The notes under the pieces are model-generated. The model was not told the origin of the DNA. It saw nothing but the letters and a program-made list of their open reading frames with translations, and did not search any database. The position numbers and the translations under genes were made by a program. From positions 1,033,145 to 1,097,144 of the forward strand of contig NZ_CP019332.1 of NCBI RefSeq assembly GCF_002163855.1: a stretch of 64,000 bases of DNA. The letters are read 5' to 3'. Position 1 is the stretch's first letter. Each line of letters begins with the position of its first letter. This DNA is from Winogradskyella sp. PC-19. GTDB lineage: Bacteria; Bacteroidota; Bacteroidia; Flavobacteriales; Flavobacteriaceae. Of the stretch, positions 1 through 7,595 are shown piece after piece.

Positions 1-609
<609 letters not shown>

Positions 610-739
610 CTATTAAACGCAGGCAAATGTACGAAATAAAACCACTTATTTGATAATTGTTTTGGGTTTGTTTTGATGAATTAATCGGAGGTAACATACT
701 TGACTTTATAGATTTTTTCATCTAACTTCGTTTATGTTA

Positions 740-758
740 GACTGAGCTAGTCGAAGTC
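740..758. repeat. REP-like short repeat, copy 1
   Basis: The core CTGAGCTAGTCGAAG differs by one base from the reverse complement of the core at 1604-1622 (CTGAGCTTGTCGAAG). This short word is a familiar dispersed repeat in Flavobacteriaceae genomes, from general knowledge. Here it sits between the left block and the hairpin leader of the cassette-like unit. The second unit has only five bases (ACGCT) at that place, so the repeat looks like a later insertion of about 24 bases. Confidence 0.55.
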
Positions 759-763
759 ATGTC

Positions 764-793
764 TGATAAAAAATATTAAAAGGATTTTTATCA
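764..793 (+). promoter_or_regulatory. Shared hairpin leader, copy 1
   Basis: The 30 bases start TGATAAAAAATATT and end GATTTTTATCA, so the ends pair as an AT-rich hairpin. The segment lies 23 bases upstream of the ATG at 817. It matches 50489-50518 at 27 of 30 positions although the two downstream genes are unrelated. Conservation of the leader without conservation of the cargo suggests that it supplies a promoter, a translation signal or a recombination site. Confidence 0.5.
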
Positions 794-816
794 ACGAAGC
801 ATCATTTGAAATTTCT

Positions 817-1305
817 ATGAAAACACTATTTGAAAATTATATAACCAAAATTAACTTGAATAGATTAATGAAAGACATATTTATTAACGCTCCTATCTCA
901 GCTTTAATATTTAGTTTATTTATATCTATTCTGACATGGACAAAACCGAATATTAATCAAATATTGATTTTTATATTAGTCTTCGCGATATTAAAATCAT
1001 TCAAAACTCTAAAACATAATTACAGAAATCACTTAGAGAGAATTTTACTTGACTATGAGAATGGAAAAATAATTATTAATCAAATAAGACCATCAATAAA
1101 AAAGACTGAGACAATAATTAATTATAAAGAAATAAGGATATCTGAAATTAGACATATACCTATTTCTTGGTTTTCTTTTGAAAACTATTTTTGGATCTCT
1201 GACAAGTATTCAAAAATTAAAATCTCTACTGCTAGTAATGAAAATAGAGAAATCAATATAAATGAAATTTACTCTGAATTAAAGAACCTTCAACAACGTG
1301 GATAA
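817..1305 (+). CDS. Small membrane protein, possible PH-like domain
   Basis: I do not recognise a named family. The 162-residue product has two probable membrane helices (about residues 25-42 and 48-62, separated by TWTKPNINQ), followed by a basic turn and a strand-rich cytoplasmic part (about 78-160). The order of a helix pair then alternating strands, with conserved-looking aromatic residues near SWFSFENYFW, resembles small bacterial proteins with a PH-like domain, but this is only a guess. It is very rich in Ile, Asn and Lys and more AT-rich than its neighbours. It is transcribed against both neighbours and sits inside the cassette-like unit described at 722-1366. The start ATG is 23 bases after the shared hairpin leader. 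Confidence 0.6.
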   Translation: MKTLFENYITKINLNRLMKDIFINAPISALIFSLFISILTWTKPNINQILIFILVFAILKSFKTLKHNYRNHLERILLDYENGKIIINQIRPSIKKTETIINYKEIRISEIRHIPISWFSFENYFWISDKYSKIKISTASNENREININEIYSELKNLQQRG

Positions 1306-1375
1306 TTCATTGCTAGTTTAGTTACTGAAACACTCAGCTAAATTATACTCATAATCATTAAACGAATCTAAAAAA

Positions 1376-1597
1376 TCAAAACTCTCTGCGTATCGTATAA
1401 ATCAACTCCTCTAACCCATTTACTTTGATTTCATACATCTGTTGCATCATATTACCTAGCTTTCCTTTCGGGAAGCCTTTTTGTTTAAACCAGGTATAAT
1501 AAAATTCTGGTATATCCACTAGGTATTGGTCTTTGTACTTACCAAAGGGCATTTTGTATTTAGCGAGTTCTATTAAGGCTTGTTTATTAGGCTGCAT
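1376..1597 (-). CDS. DUF3820 family protein
   Basis: A 73-residue cytoplasmic protein with the compact DUF3820 pattern: MPFGKYKDQYLVDIPEFYY near residues 16-34, then FPKGKLGNMMQQMYEI. The family is widespread in proteobacteria and Bacteroidota; some members are called putative quorum-sensing-regulated virulence factors, but the molecular role is not settled. The same FGKxKG-type motif is appended to exonucleases, and it also appears at the C-terminus of the exonuclease at 49614-50390 in this window (FSFGKHKGKRVLDVLEKEPG). That supports a nucleic-acid-associated role by analogy only. The gene lies 10 bases beyond the cassette-like unit. Confidence 0.8.
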   Translation of the reverse strand: MQPNKQALIELAKYKMPFGKYKDQYLVDIPEFYYTWFKQKGFPKGKLGNMMQQMYEIKVNGLEELIYTIRREF

Positions 1598-1603
1598 AAA
1601 AAA

Positions 1604-1622
1604 CGCTTCGACAAGCTCAGCG
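1604..1622. repeat. REP-like short repeat, copy 2
   Basis: The 19 bases CGCTTCGACAAGCTCAGCG contain the small hairpin GCTTCGACAAGC and are closed by CGCT and AGCG. The reverse complement shares CTGAGCTTGTCGAAG with the copy at 740-758 (one mismatch). It lies between the DUF3820 gene and the DUF922 gene and overlaps no coding region. Confidence 0.6.
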
Positions 1623-1651
1623 TAATATTTAGTTTTAATTTTTATCTTTTG

Positions 1652-2197
1652 TTATTGAGCTTTAAAATCTTCGAGTTTTTTGAGCTCAGCAACTATATAA
1701 TCGTCCCACTTTTTTTGTTGCACTTTGTCAATGGAGTGATTTGTTTCTTCGTCGTATAAATTCTGCATAAGCGAAGATGCTTTGCTAATTTCCTTATACA
1801 AATTATTAAGTTGACCTCTTAATCGTGATGATGCTTTGAGTTGACTTATCTGCTGTCTAAACTTACGTGCATGTAATTCTGTAATGTCAAAATGCAATTG
1901 TTCATGTCTTAGTATATGTGCATTAGCATCTTCAATTTTGTACCAAGACTCTGTTGGATAAAATATACACTCGACATCTGCTGTAAAACCCGTAATCCTA
2001 TTACCTGTTTTACTTATAGAAAACCCAAATGAAATCCCTGATGCTGTTAACGCTGCTGCATCTGTATTAGGGTTTGGTTTGCCTTTAAAATCTTTCCAAA
2101 CCAATGGTTTATCTTCTTGCCATGCAGCTGTTTCTAAGTCTTGATTTTGACTAAAACAAAACGATGAGATTAATAAGAAAGCGAAAAGAGTTTTCAT
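1652..2197 (-). CDS. Secreted DUF922 zinc protease-like protein
   Basis: The product has a cleavable signal peptide (MKTLFAFLLISSFCFSQ) and a DUF922 domain, a family regarded as predicted secreted Zn-dependent proteases. The metal motif is visible as HEQLHFDITELHARKF near residue 95, with the HExxH histidines and an additional downstream histidine. The C-terminal third is helical (KASSLMQNLYDEETNHS...). I start at the ATG ending at 2197 and not at 2221, because only this start puts the signal peptide at the N-terminus. The substrate is unknown. It is 73 bases from the LysM protein gene and may be co-transcribed with it. Confidence 0.8.
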   Translation of the reverse strand: MKTLFAFLLISSFCFSQNQDLETAAWQEDKPLVWKDFKGKPNPNTDAAALTASGISFGFSISKTGNRITGFTADVECIFYPTESWYKIEDANAHILRHEQLHFDITELHARKFRQQISQLKASSRLRGQLNNLYKEISKASSLMQNLYDEETNHSIDKVQQKKWDDYIVAELKKLEDFKAQ

Positions 2198-2270
2198 CAA
2201 AAGCAAAGATTTAATTTTCAATATAACGCTATTGAAGATTTCTTATTACACGAAGCAAGTTCAAAAGCGA

Positions 2271-4196
2271 TTACTCTTTGACCTCAACAATCTTAAGGTT
2301 GTCATACTTTACGATATACATGGCTTCGTTGATATGACCACCAAAAGTTTTTTTATTATAACGGAACTTATTCTCGATATATTCGGTTTCTAAGTTTTCT
2401 TCAGAGCTATCAAAACCGTCTTCGTTAGCAGATAAACGTAATAAAACATCTAATACTAAATCAAAACCACGCGTTGCATATTTACTTGGAGACACACCAT
2501 ATCTACGTTTGTAGTCTCTGATGAATCCGGCTTCATTATCTGTATCGTACTGTTTATTAATTGTCGCATAATGAAACTGTAAGTTAGACAGATGATAATT
2601 ATTATCAGGATCATTACTCTCAAAAGCACGGCTCTTATTTGTAGTTGTCAAAATTATTTTAATATCGTCTATAGACAACCCATTGAGCAAACTAATAATA
2701 CTAGAACCAAAGGAGACGTCATCAGTTTCTAAAAACACAATATTTTTCCCTTTTTTAAACATTCCTTCAAAACGAGTTGGGTAAATAAAATATTCGTCCT
2801 TACCTTTATTTTTTCCTTTTTTTGCCACCTCAGAAAATAGCTGTTTTGCAGCTGGAAACTGAGATTTAAGGTTGTTACTTTCTGCTCTATGCTTTTGGTC
2901 TGCTATAATAACCACCTGAACTTTAGCACTGTCTTGTTTAATATAGTCAACCATCTTTTTGGACAGAATCTTCCTGTCCGGAATAGTTTGATAAACATTA
3001 CTAGACACTTTTGAAGGCATTGCTAATGGTGCAAAAACCGGAACAGCATCTCCTTTTACCTCTGATGTAAAACGGTCAAAAGTTTTGGTCATCATTGGTC
3101 CAATAACAGCATCATAATTAGAAAAATCTTCTCTATCTGCAATACTAGCTACCTGTGATGTTCTATTTTGTGTATCGAAAACTTTTAAATCTACGCTTAT
3201 ACCTAATGATTTTGCCGAATCTAATGCCATTAATGCGCCAGAATGAAAATCTAAAGCTGTACTTAAAATTTTATCAGATTTCATGATAGCTTTTGCTTCG
3301 GCTACTGAGTCTAAATCTATTTTATGCAAATTAAAAGGTAATAGAATCGCAAGTTTTTTAGTAGAGGTATTAATTATATTATCTCTTAAATCTGTAGTAT
3401 TAAAATCTCTATCTAGACTAGTGGTAGCAACCTCAATATCTTTTGGCAATCTTAAAACCATACCGCTTTTTAAACCCGAATCTGCAAGTCCTGGATTTAA
3501 AGCTTCTATCTCTTCTTGAGTTAAACCTAACTTTATTTTTAATCTGTAAAAACCTTCTTTAGGCAAAACCTCGTAGTAATTAAACTCGGTATCAGTTGCT
3601 TTCTCCTCATTGTTTGCAATATTAGGCACATTAAGTACGTCACCAGGCTGAAGAACATCTTTTATGTTCGGATTTAAATCTTCTAATTCCTGTACTGTTA
3701 TCGCAAATTTATAAGCAATACGCCATTTACCTTCTTTTGGTCTTACAGCGTATTTTTTTACAGTATTAGATAAGGTTTGCTGTGAGACCACTGTTTTGAA
3801 TCGTGGAATCCTGATGCGGTCACCTTTTCGTAAGTTTTCTGAATAAAGTCTTGGATTTGCCTTTTTAATCTCGGCTTCAGTTACATTATATTTTTTTGAT
3901 AAACCGTAAAGTGTTTCTTTTCGTTTTACTTTATGCTTTTTATAATCTATGGCTTCTTTTGATTCTTCTTCGATAGCAACATTCTTAACCTTAGAATTAG
4001 GAATAATGAGCATAGTATCTGTTCCGAAGTTATTTTTGGCATCAGGGTTTAATGCTAAAATATCAAATGGTGTTACTAAATATTGTTTAGCAATACTCTC
4101 AATAGTTTCTCCGGCTTTTACTTTATGTGTCTTGTAATTTTGAGCACTAAGACCGATTGTAAAAATGGAAAATAAGATGATTAAAAAATGCTTCAT
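2271..4196 (-). CDS. LysM-repeat protein fused to periplasmic-binding domain
   Basis: A 641-residue exported protein: signal peptide (MKHFLIILFSIFTIGLSAQ), then four LysM-like repeats at about residues 20-65, 85-135, 148-195 and 207-257. The first two are the most canonical (HKVKAGETIESIAKQY, HKVKRKETLYGLSKKY). From about residue 280 to the end there is a type-1 periplasmic-binding-protein fold of the branched-chain amino acid or LppC kind (KLAILLPFNL, YDAVIGPMMTKTFDRFT, VVIIADQKHR, RGFDLVLDVLLRLS). LysM repeats bind peptidoglycan, so the protein probably sits in the periplasm on the wall. No transporter permease is nearby, so a role in cell-wall enzyme control, as for LpoA, is more likely than transport; this is inference. 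It lies upstream of DUF922 and downstream of guaA. Confidence 0.85.
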   Translation of the reverse strand: MKHFLIILFSIFTIGLSAQNYKTHKVKAGETIESIAKQYLVTPFDILALNPDAKNNFGTDTMLIIPNSKVKNVAIEEESKEAIDYKKHKVKRKETLYGLSKKYNVTEAEIKKANPRLYSENLRKGDRIRIPRFKTVVSQQTLSNTVKKYAVRPKEGKWRIAYKFAITVQELEDLNPNIKDVLQPGDVLNVPNIANNEEKATDTEFNYYEVLPKEGFYRLKIKLGLTQEEIEALNPGLADSGLKSGMVLRLPKDIEVATTSLDRDFNTTDLRDNIINTSTKKLAILLPFNLHKIDLDSVAEAKAIMKSDKILSTALDFHSGALMALDSAKSLGISVDLKVFDTQNRTSQVASIADREDFSNYDAVIGPMMTKTFDRFTSEVKGDAVPVFAPLAMPSKVSSNVYQTIPDRKILSKKMVDYIKQDSAKVQVVIIADQKHRAESNNLKSQFPAAKQLFSEVAKKGKNKGKDEYFIYPTRFEGMFKKGKNIVFLETDDVSFGSSIISLLNGLSIDDIKIILTTTNKSRAFESNDPDNNYHLSNLQFHYATINKQYDTDNEAGFIRDYKRRYGVSPSKYATRGFDLVLDVLLRLSANEDGFDSSEENLETEYIENKFRYNKKTFGGHINEAMYIVKYDNLKIVEVKE

Positions 4197-4233
4197 ATTA
4201 TATTATCTAAAACTAATTATTGCACACAGAACG

Positions 4234-5769
4234 CTATTCCCATTCTATAGTTGCTGGTGGTTTTGAGCTTATATCATATACAACTCTATTGACACCTTTT
4301 ACTTTATTTATAATTTCATTCGAGGTTTTTTGTAAAAACTCGTATGGTAAATTTACCCAATCTGCCGTCATACCATCTGTACTTTCGACAGCTCTTAGCG
4401 CGACACATTTTTCGTATGTTCTTTCATCTCCCATCACACCAACACTATTGACTGGAAGTAGCATTGCTCCTGCTTGCCAAACCTTGTCGTACAAATTCCA
4501 AGAGCGCAGATTATTGATAAAAATCGCATCTACTTCTTGTAATATACGAACTTTCTCTGGTGTTAGATCTCCAAGGATTCTAATTGCCAATCCAGGTCCA
4601 GGAAACGGATGACGCCCTAATAACTGGCTATCCATATTCATACTTGCTCCAACACGTCTTACCTCATCTTTAAATAAAGCCTTTAATGGCTCTACCACTT
4701 TTAGCTTCATAAAATCTGGTAATCCTCCAACATTATGATGACTCTTAATTGTTGCGCTTGGTCCTCCAGTTGCCGAAACACTTTCAATAACATCTGGATA
4801 AATCGTGCCTTGTGCCAACCATTTTACATCTTGTATCAAATGTGCTTCGTCATCAAAAACCTCAATGAACATAGCCCCAATAGTTTTTCTTTTTTCTTCT
4901 GGGTCACTCTTTCCTGCTAAGGCATCCAAAAAGCGTGCCGAAGCATCAACACCTTTAACGTTAAGCCCCATACCTTCATATTGGTGTAAGACATCATCAA
5001 ACTCATTTTTACGTAACAAGCCATTATTTACAAAGATGCAGTACAAATTTTTTCCGATGGCTTTGTGTAATAACATAGCCGCTACAGAAGAATCTACACC
5101 ACCAGATAAACCAAGAACGACTTTATCGTTTCCTAATTGTGCTTTTAATGCATCAACTGTTTCGTCGACAAAAGCATTTGGTGTCCAATCTTGTTCAACT
5201 TTAGCAATTTTTACTAAAAAATTTTGCAGTAATTGATGTCCATCTGTTGAATGGTATACTTCTGGATGAAACTGAATAGCATATGTTTCTTCACCCTCAA
5301 TTCTAAAGGCTGCATTTTCTACATCTTCGGTACTAGCCAACAAAACTCCGCCAGTTGGTAATTTTTTAATCGTATCGCTATGGCTCATCCAAACTTGACT
5401 ACCTTCATGGATGTTTTCGAAAAAATCATCGTTTTCTTTCACGAAACCAAGATTGGCTCGACCATACTCTCTTGTATTAGATTCTGCGACTTCACCTCCA
5501 GAAAAATGAGCCAAATATTGTGCGCCGTAACAAACAGCGAGCATTGGTTTTTTTCCTCGAATATTAGTCAAATCTGGATGAAGTACATCTTCGCCTCTTA
5601 CAGAGTTTGGACTACCAGATAATATGACAGCTTTAAAACTATCTGAATCTGTTGGAATTTTATTGAATGGATGAATCTCGCAATAGATGTTTAACTCTCT
5701 AACGCGACGGGCAATAAGCTGTGTGTATTGCGACCCGAAATCTAAAATTAGGACTTTGTTGTGTTGCAT
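4234..5769 (-). CDS. guaA: GMP synthase (glutamine-hydrolysing)
   Basis: Converts XMP to GMP with ATP and glutamine, in the purine pathway. The 511-residue protein has the class I glutamine amidotransferase domain first, with nucleophile Cys80 (LAVCYGAQY) and His168/Glu170 (QFHPEVYH). The ATP pyrophosphatase domain follows with its PP-loop SGGVDSS at 222-228, then the dimerisation domain ending in the conserved [11 protein letters not shown]. Length and motifs are normal. The frame can be extended two codons to a GTG at 5775, but the ATG at 5767-5769 is the better start. A TATTTTTG element on the coding strand a few bases upstream of this ATG suggests a very short leader. Confidence 0.97.
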   Translation of the reverse strand: MQHNKVLILDFGSQYTQLIARRVRELNIYCEIHPFNKIPTDSDSFKAVILSGSPNSVRGEDVLHPDLTNIRGKKPMLAVCYGAQYLAHFSGGEVAESNTREYGRANLGFVKENDDFFENIHEGSQVWMSHSDTIKKLPTGGVLLASTEDVENAAFRIEGEETYAIQFHPEVYHSTDGHQLLQNFLVKIAKVEQDWTPNAFVDETVDALKAQLGNDKVVLGLSGGVDSSVAAMLLHKAIGKNLYCIFVNNGLLRKNEFDDVLHQYEGMGLNVKGVDASARFLDALAGKSDPEEKRKTIGAMFIEVFDDEAHLIQDVKWLAQGTIYPDVIESVSATGGPSATIKSHHNVGGLPDFMKLKVVEPLKALFKDEVRRVGASMNMDSQLLGRHPFPGPGLAIRILGDLTPEKVRILQEVDAIFINNLRSWNLYDKVWQAGAMLLPVNSVGVMGDERTYEKCVALRAVESTDGMTADWVNLPYEFLQKTSNEIINKVKGVNRVVYDISSKPPATIEWE

Positions 5770-5858
5770 GCACAAAAATAGTAATTGATTTCAGATTTGC
5801 GATTGACGAATTACGATTTTTTGAATAGTTTTTAACAGTGTTTTAAACTCTAAAAAAC

Positions 5859-7454
5859 TTACATCGTTATAATGGTAAATTCTCCTTTTAGAGGTTTTAA
5901 AGAATCTATTAACTCTGGTATTAGAGCATCTCCAAATTCTAAGTATGATTCAGAAAAATTAGTATTTCTTTCTTGCAAGCTATTATTTGGGAATAATTGA
6001 TTTTGCAAATCTGTTGCTCTTTCAATTTCATCTTTTAATTTTATTTTTTGAGCTTTTAATAATCTCTTTTCGAGATGTTGCAAGCCTTTGACTTGTTTTT
6101 TCACTTGTGCATCTACCGCTCCAATAAAAGACTTATCGGTTTGCTCAGCCAAAGTATACAAATGATGAAACTGCTTTTGTAAATGTTCTAACTGTTCAGA
6201 GAAATCGATATCAATATTAGATATATTTCGGACACGTTTGTTAATAAAGCTATCACGTTTTAAGAATAAGTGAGATTCTGAAATACCCAAAGCTTCCTGT
6301 TTTTTTGCTTGTTTTTCAGTTTTAATTAAAACAGAATTACGCAACAAAAGAATCGGAAATGTGACATTTTGAGTTTCAAAATTAGACTTTAACTGAAACC
6401 AATATGCTAGTTCTCCACCTCCACCTATATAACATAGGTTTGGTAAAATAGCCTCTTGATAAAGTGGACGGATAATTACATTTGGCGAAAAACGCTCAGG
6501 CTCATCATTAAGATGCTTAATCAACTCATCTTTTGTCCAAGTGATATCAGTGTTATTCACTTTAAATGTATCAGTTTCAAAAACAATACGTTCTCTTAGA
6601 TTTTTATCTAAATAGAATAAATTGATTTCACGAGGATTAACTTGAATGTTTAATCCTAATTCTTCAATCTTTTTATTAGTTTTAGATACAGTTTTATAAG
6701 CTGTTTGTTCTAATAACTCTTTTTGCATTTGTGGGATAAAAAGACGCTTCAACTCTTTATCATCTGCATCTAAAATGACTAAACCGTATTCCGCAAAAAG
6801 TGTATTGGCTAAATATCGTGTTGCATCTGCAAGGTTATTATGATTAACATATGCGTCGCGAAACAATTTTTTTAATTGTTCTGCATGTCGACCTGGGCCA
6901 AATTCTGCAGAAACTATATCCAAAACATCGGCTAAACCATTTGTATCAAAACGACCAACTGCGCCACCATCTTCTCTATTCCATTGGATTTTTTTACCCC
7001 TAAAATTGAAATAATTAATCTCGTCAAAATCATGATCTTCTGAAGCCATCCAATATATTGGAACAAAATTATAATCAGGATAAGCTTCCTTTAACTCTTT
7101 TGTTAAATTAATAGTCGATACTATTTTATGCAAAAAGTATAATGGTCCAGTAAATAAATTAAGTTGATGACCAGTTGTAATAGTAAATGTTTTCTCTGAT
7201 TTTAAACTTTCAATATTAGTAATTGTCAATTCAGATGCTTCAATATTTTGATATTGACTCTTTAAAGTTTTGGCTAAAATACTTCTTGAATGTGATGATA
7301 CTGATAAGCTTTTCTCTTCTATTTGAACTTTAAAATTTTCAAGATTTGGAAAACGACCATAAAGCGATTTTAACTTCGGATTTTCATCCAAATAGTCGCA
7401 TATCAACGAAGAAAAGTAATTTGTGTCTCTAAACGAAATACAGTTGGTTGGCAT
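5859..7454 (-). CDS. bshC: Bacillithiol biosynthesis cysteine-adding enzyme BshC
   Basis: BshC adds cysteine to glucosaminyl-malate, the last step of bacillithiol synthesis. Bacillithiol is the low-molecular-weight thiol of Firmicutes and many Bacteroidota. The 532-residue product shows the family landmarks: FTITTGHQLNLFTGPLYFLHK near residue 100, WMASEDHDFDEINYF near 145, and IIRPLYQEAILPNLCYIGGG near 330, followed by the long coiled-coil region (about 420-490) that mediates dimerisation. The track of the frame begins at a TTG at 7502, but MPTNCISFRDTNYFS from the ATG at 7454 is the usual flavobacterial start. bshA and bshB are not in the window. Confidence 0.94.
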   Translation of the reverse strand: MPTNCISFRDTNYFSSLICDYLDENPKLKSLYGRFPNLENFKVQIEEKSLSVSSHSRSILAKTLKSQYQNIEASELTITNIESLKSEKTFTITTGHQLNLFTGPLYFLHKIVSTINLTKELKEAYPDYNFVPIYWMASEDHDFDEINYFNFRGKKIQWNREDGGAVGRFDTNGLADVLDIVSAEFGPGRHAEQLKKLFRDAYVNHNNLADATRYLANTLFAEYGLVILDADDKELKRLFIPQMQKELLEQTAYKTVSKTNKKIEELGLNIQVNPREINLFYLDKNLRERIVFETDTFKVNNTDITWTKDELIKHLNDEPERFSPNVIIRPLYQEAILPNLCYIGGGGELAYWFQLKSNFETQNVTFPILLLRNSVLIKTEKQAKKQEALGISESHLFLKRDSFINKRVRNISNIDIDFSEQLEHLQKQFHHLYTLAEQTDKSFIGAVDAQVKKQVKGLQHLEKRLLKAQKIKLKDEIERATDLQNQLFPNNSLQERNTNFSESYLEFGDALIPELIDSLKPLKGEFTIITM

Positions 7455-7595
7455 GTAATGGTTATTATTATGGCATAAATATACTGCAAGTGTAAAAGAC
7501 AACTGCTAATATTTAGTTAATATGATTACTAAAACAAGTATTCTAAATTGCAGTTTTTATTTTTACTAGCTTTATTGCTTATTAAAATCAACCAC

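Larger units (their letters stand above)
722..1366 (+). mobile_element. Cassette-like unit 1 (shared leader plus one small gene)
   Basis: Seen: a left block CTAACTTCGTTTA (722-734), an imperfect 30-base hairpin leader (764-793, arms TGATAAAAA and TTTTTATCA), one gene at 817-1305, and a right end ATTAAACGAA (1357-1366). The left block and leader recur almost unchanged at 50472-50518 in front of an unrelated gene. The right end matches 51408-51417 in nine of ten bases. TTCGTTTA on the left is the inverse of TAAACGAA on the right. The unit is on the plus strand between minus-strand genes. A short tail with CAACAACGTGGATAA (1291-1305) and TTATAC (1343-1348) weakly matches the folded tail of the second unit. 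A non-integrase cassette or miniature mobile element is inferred; no recombinase is encoded. Confidence 0.5.

Noticed and set aside
4805-5236. 143-residue plus-strand frame
   Set aside because: Entirely antisense to guaA, whose motifs are unambiguous; composition rich in Ser and Cys as expected for a shadow frame.
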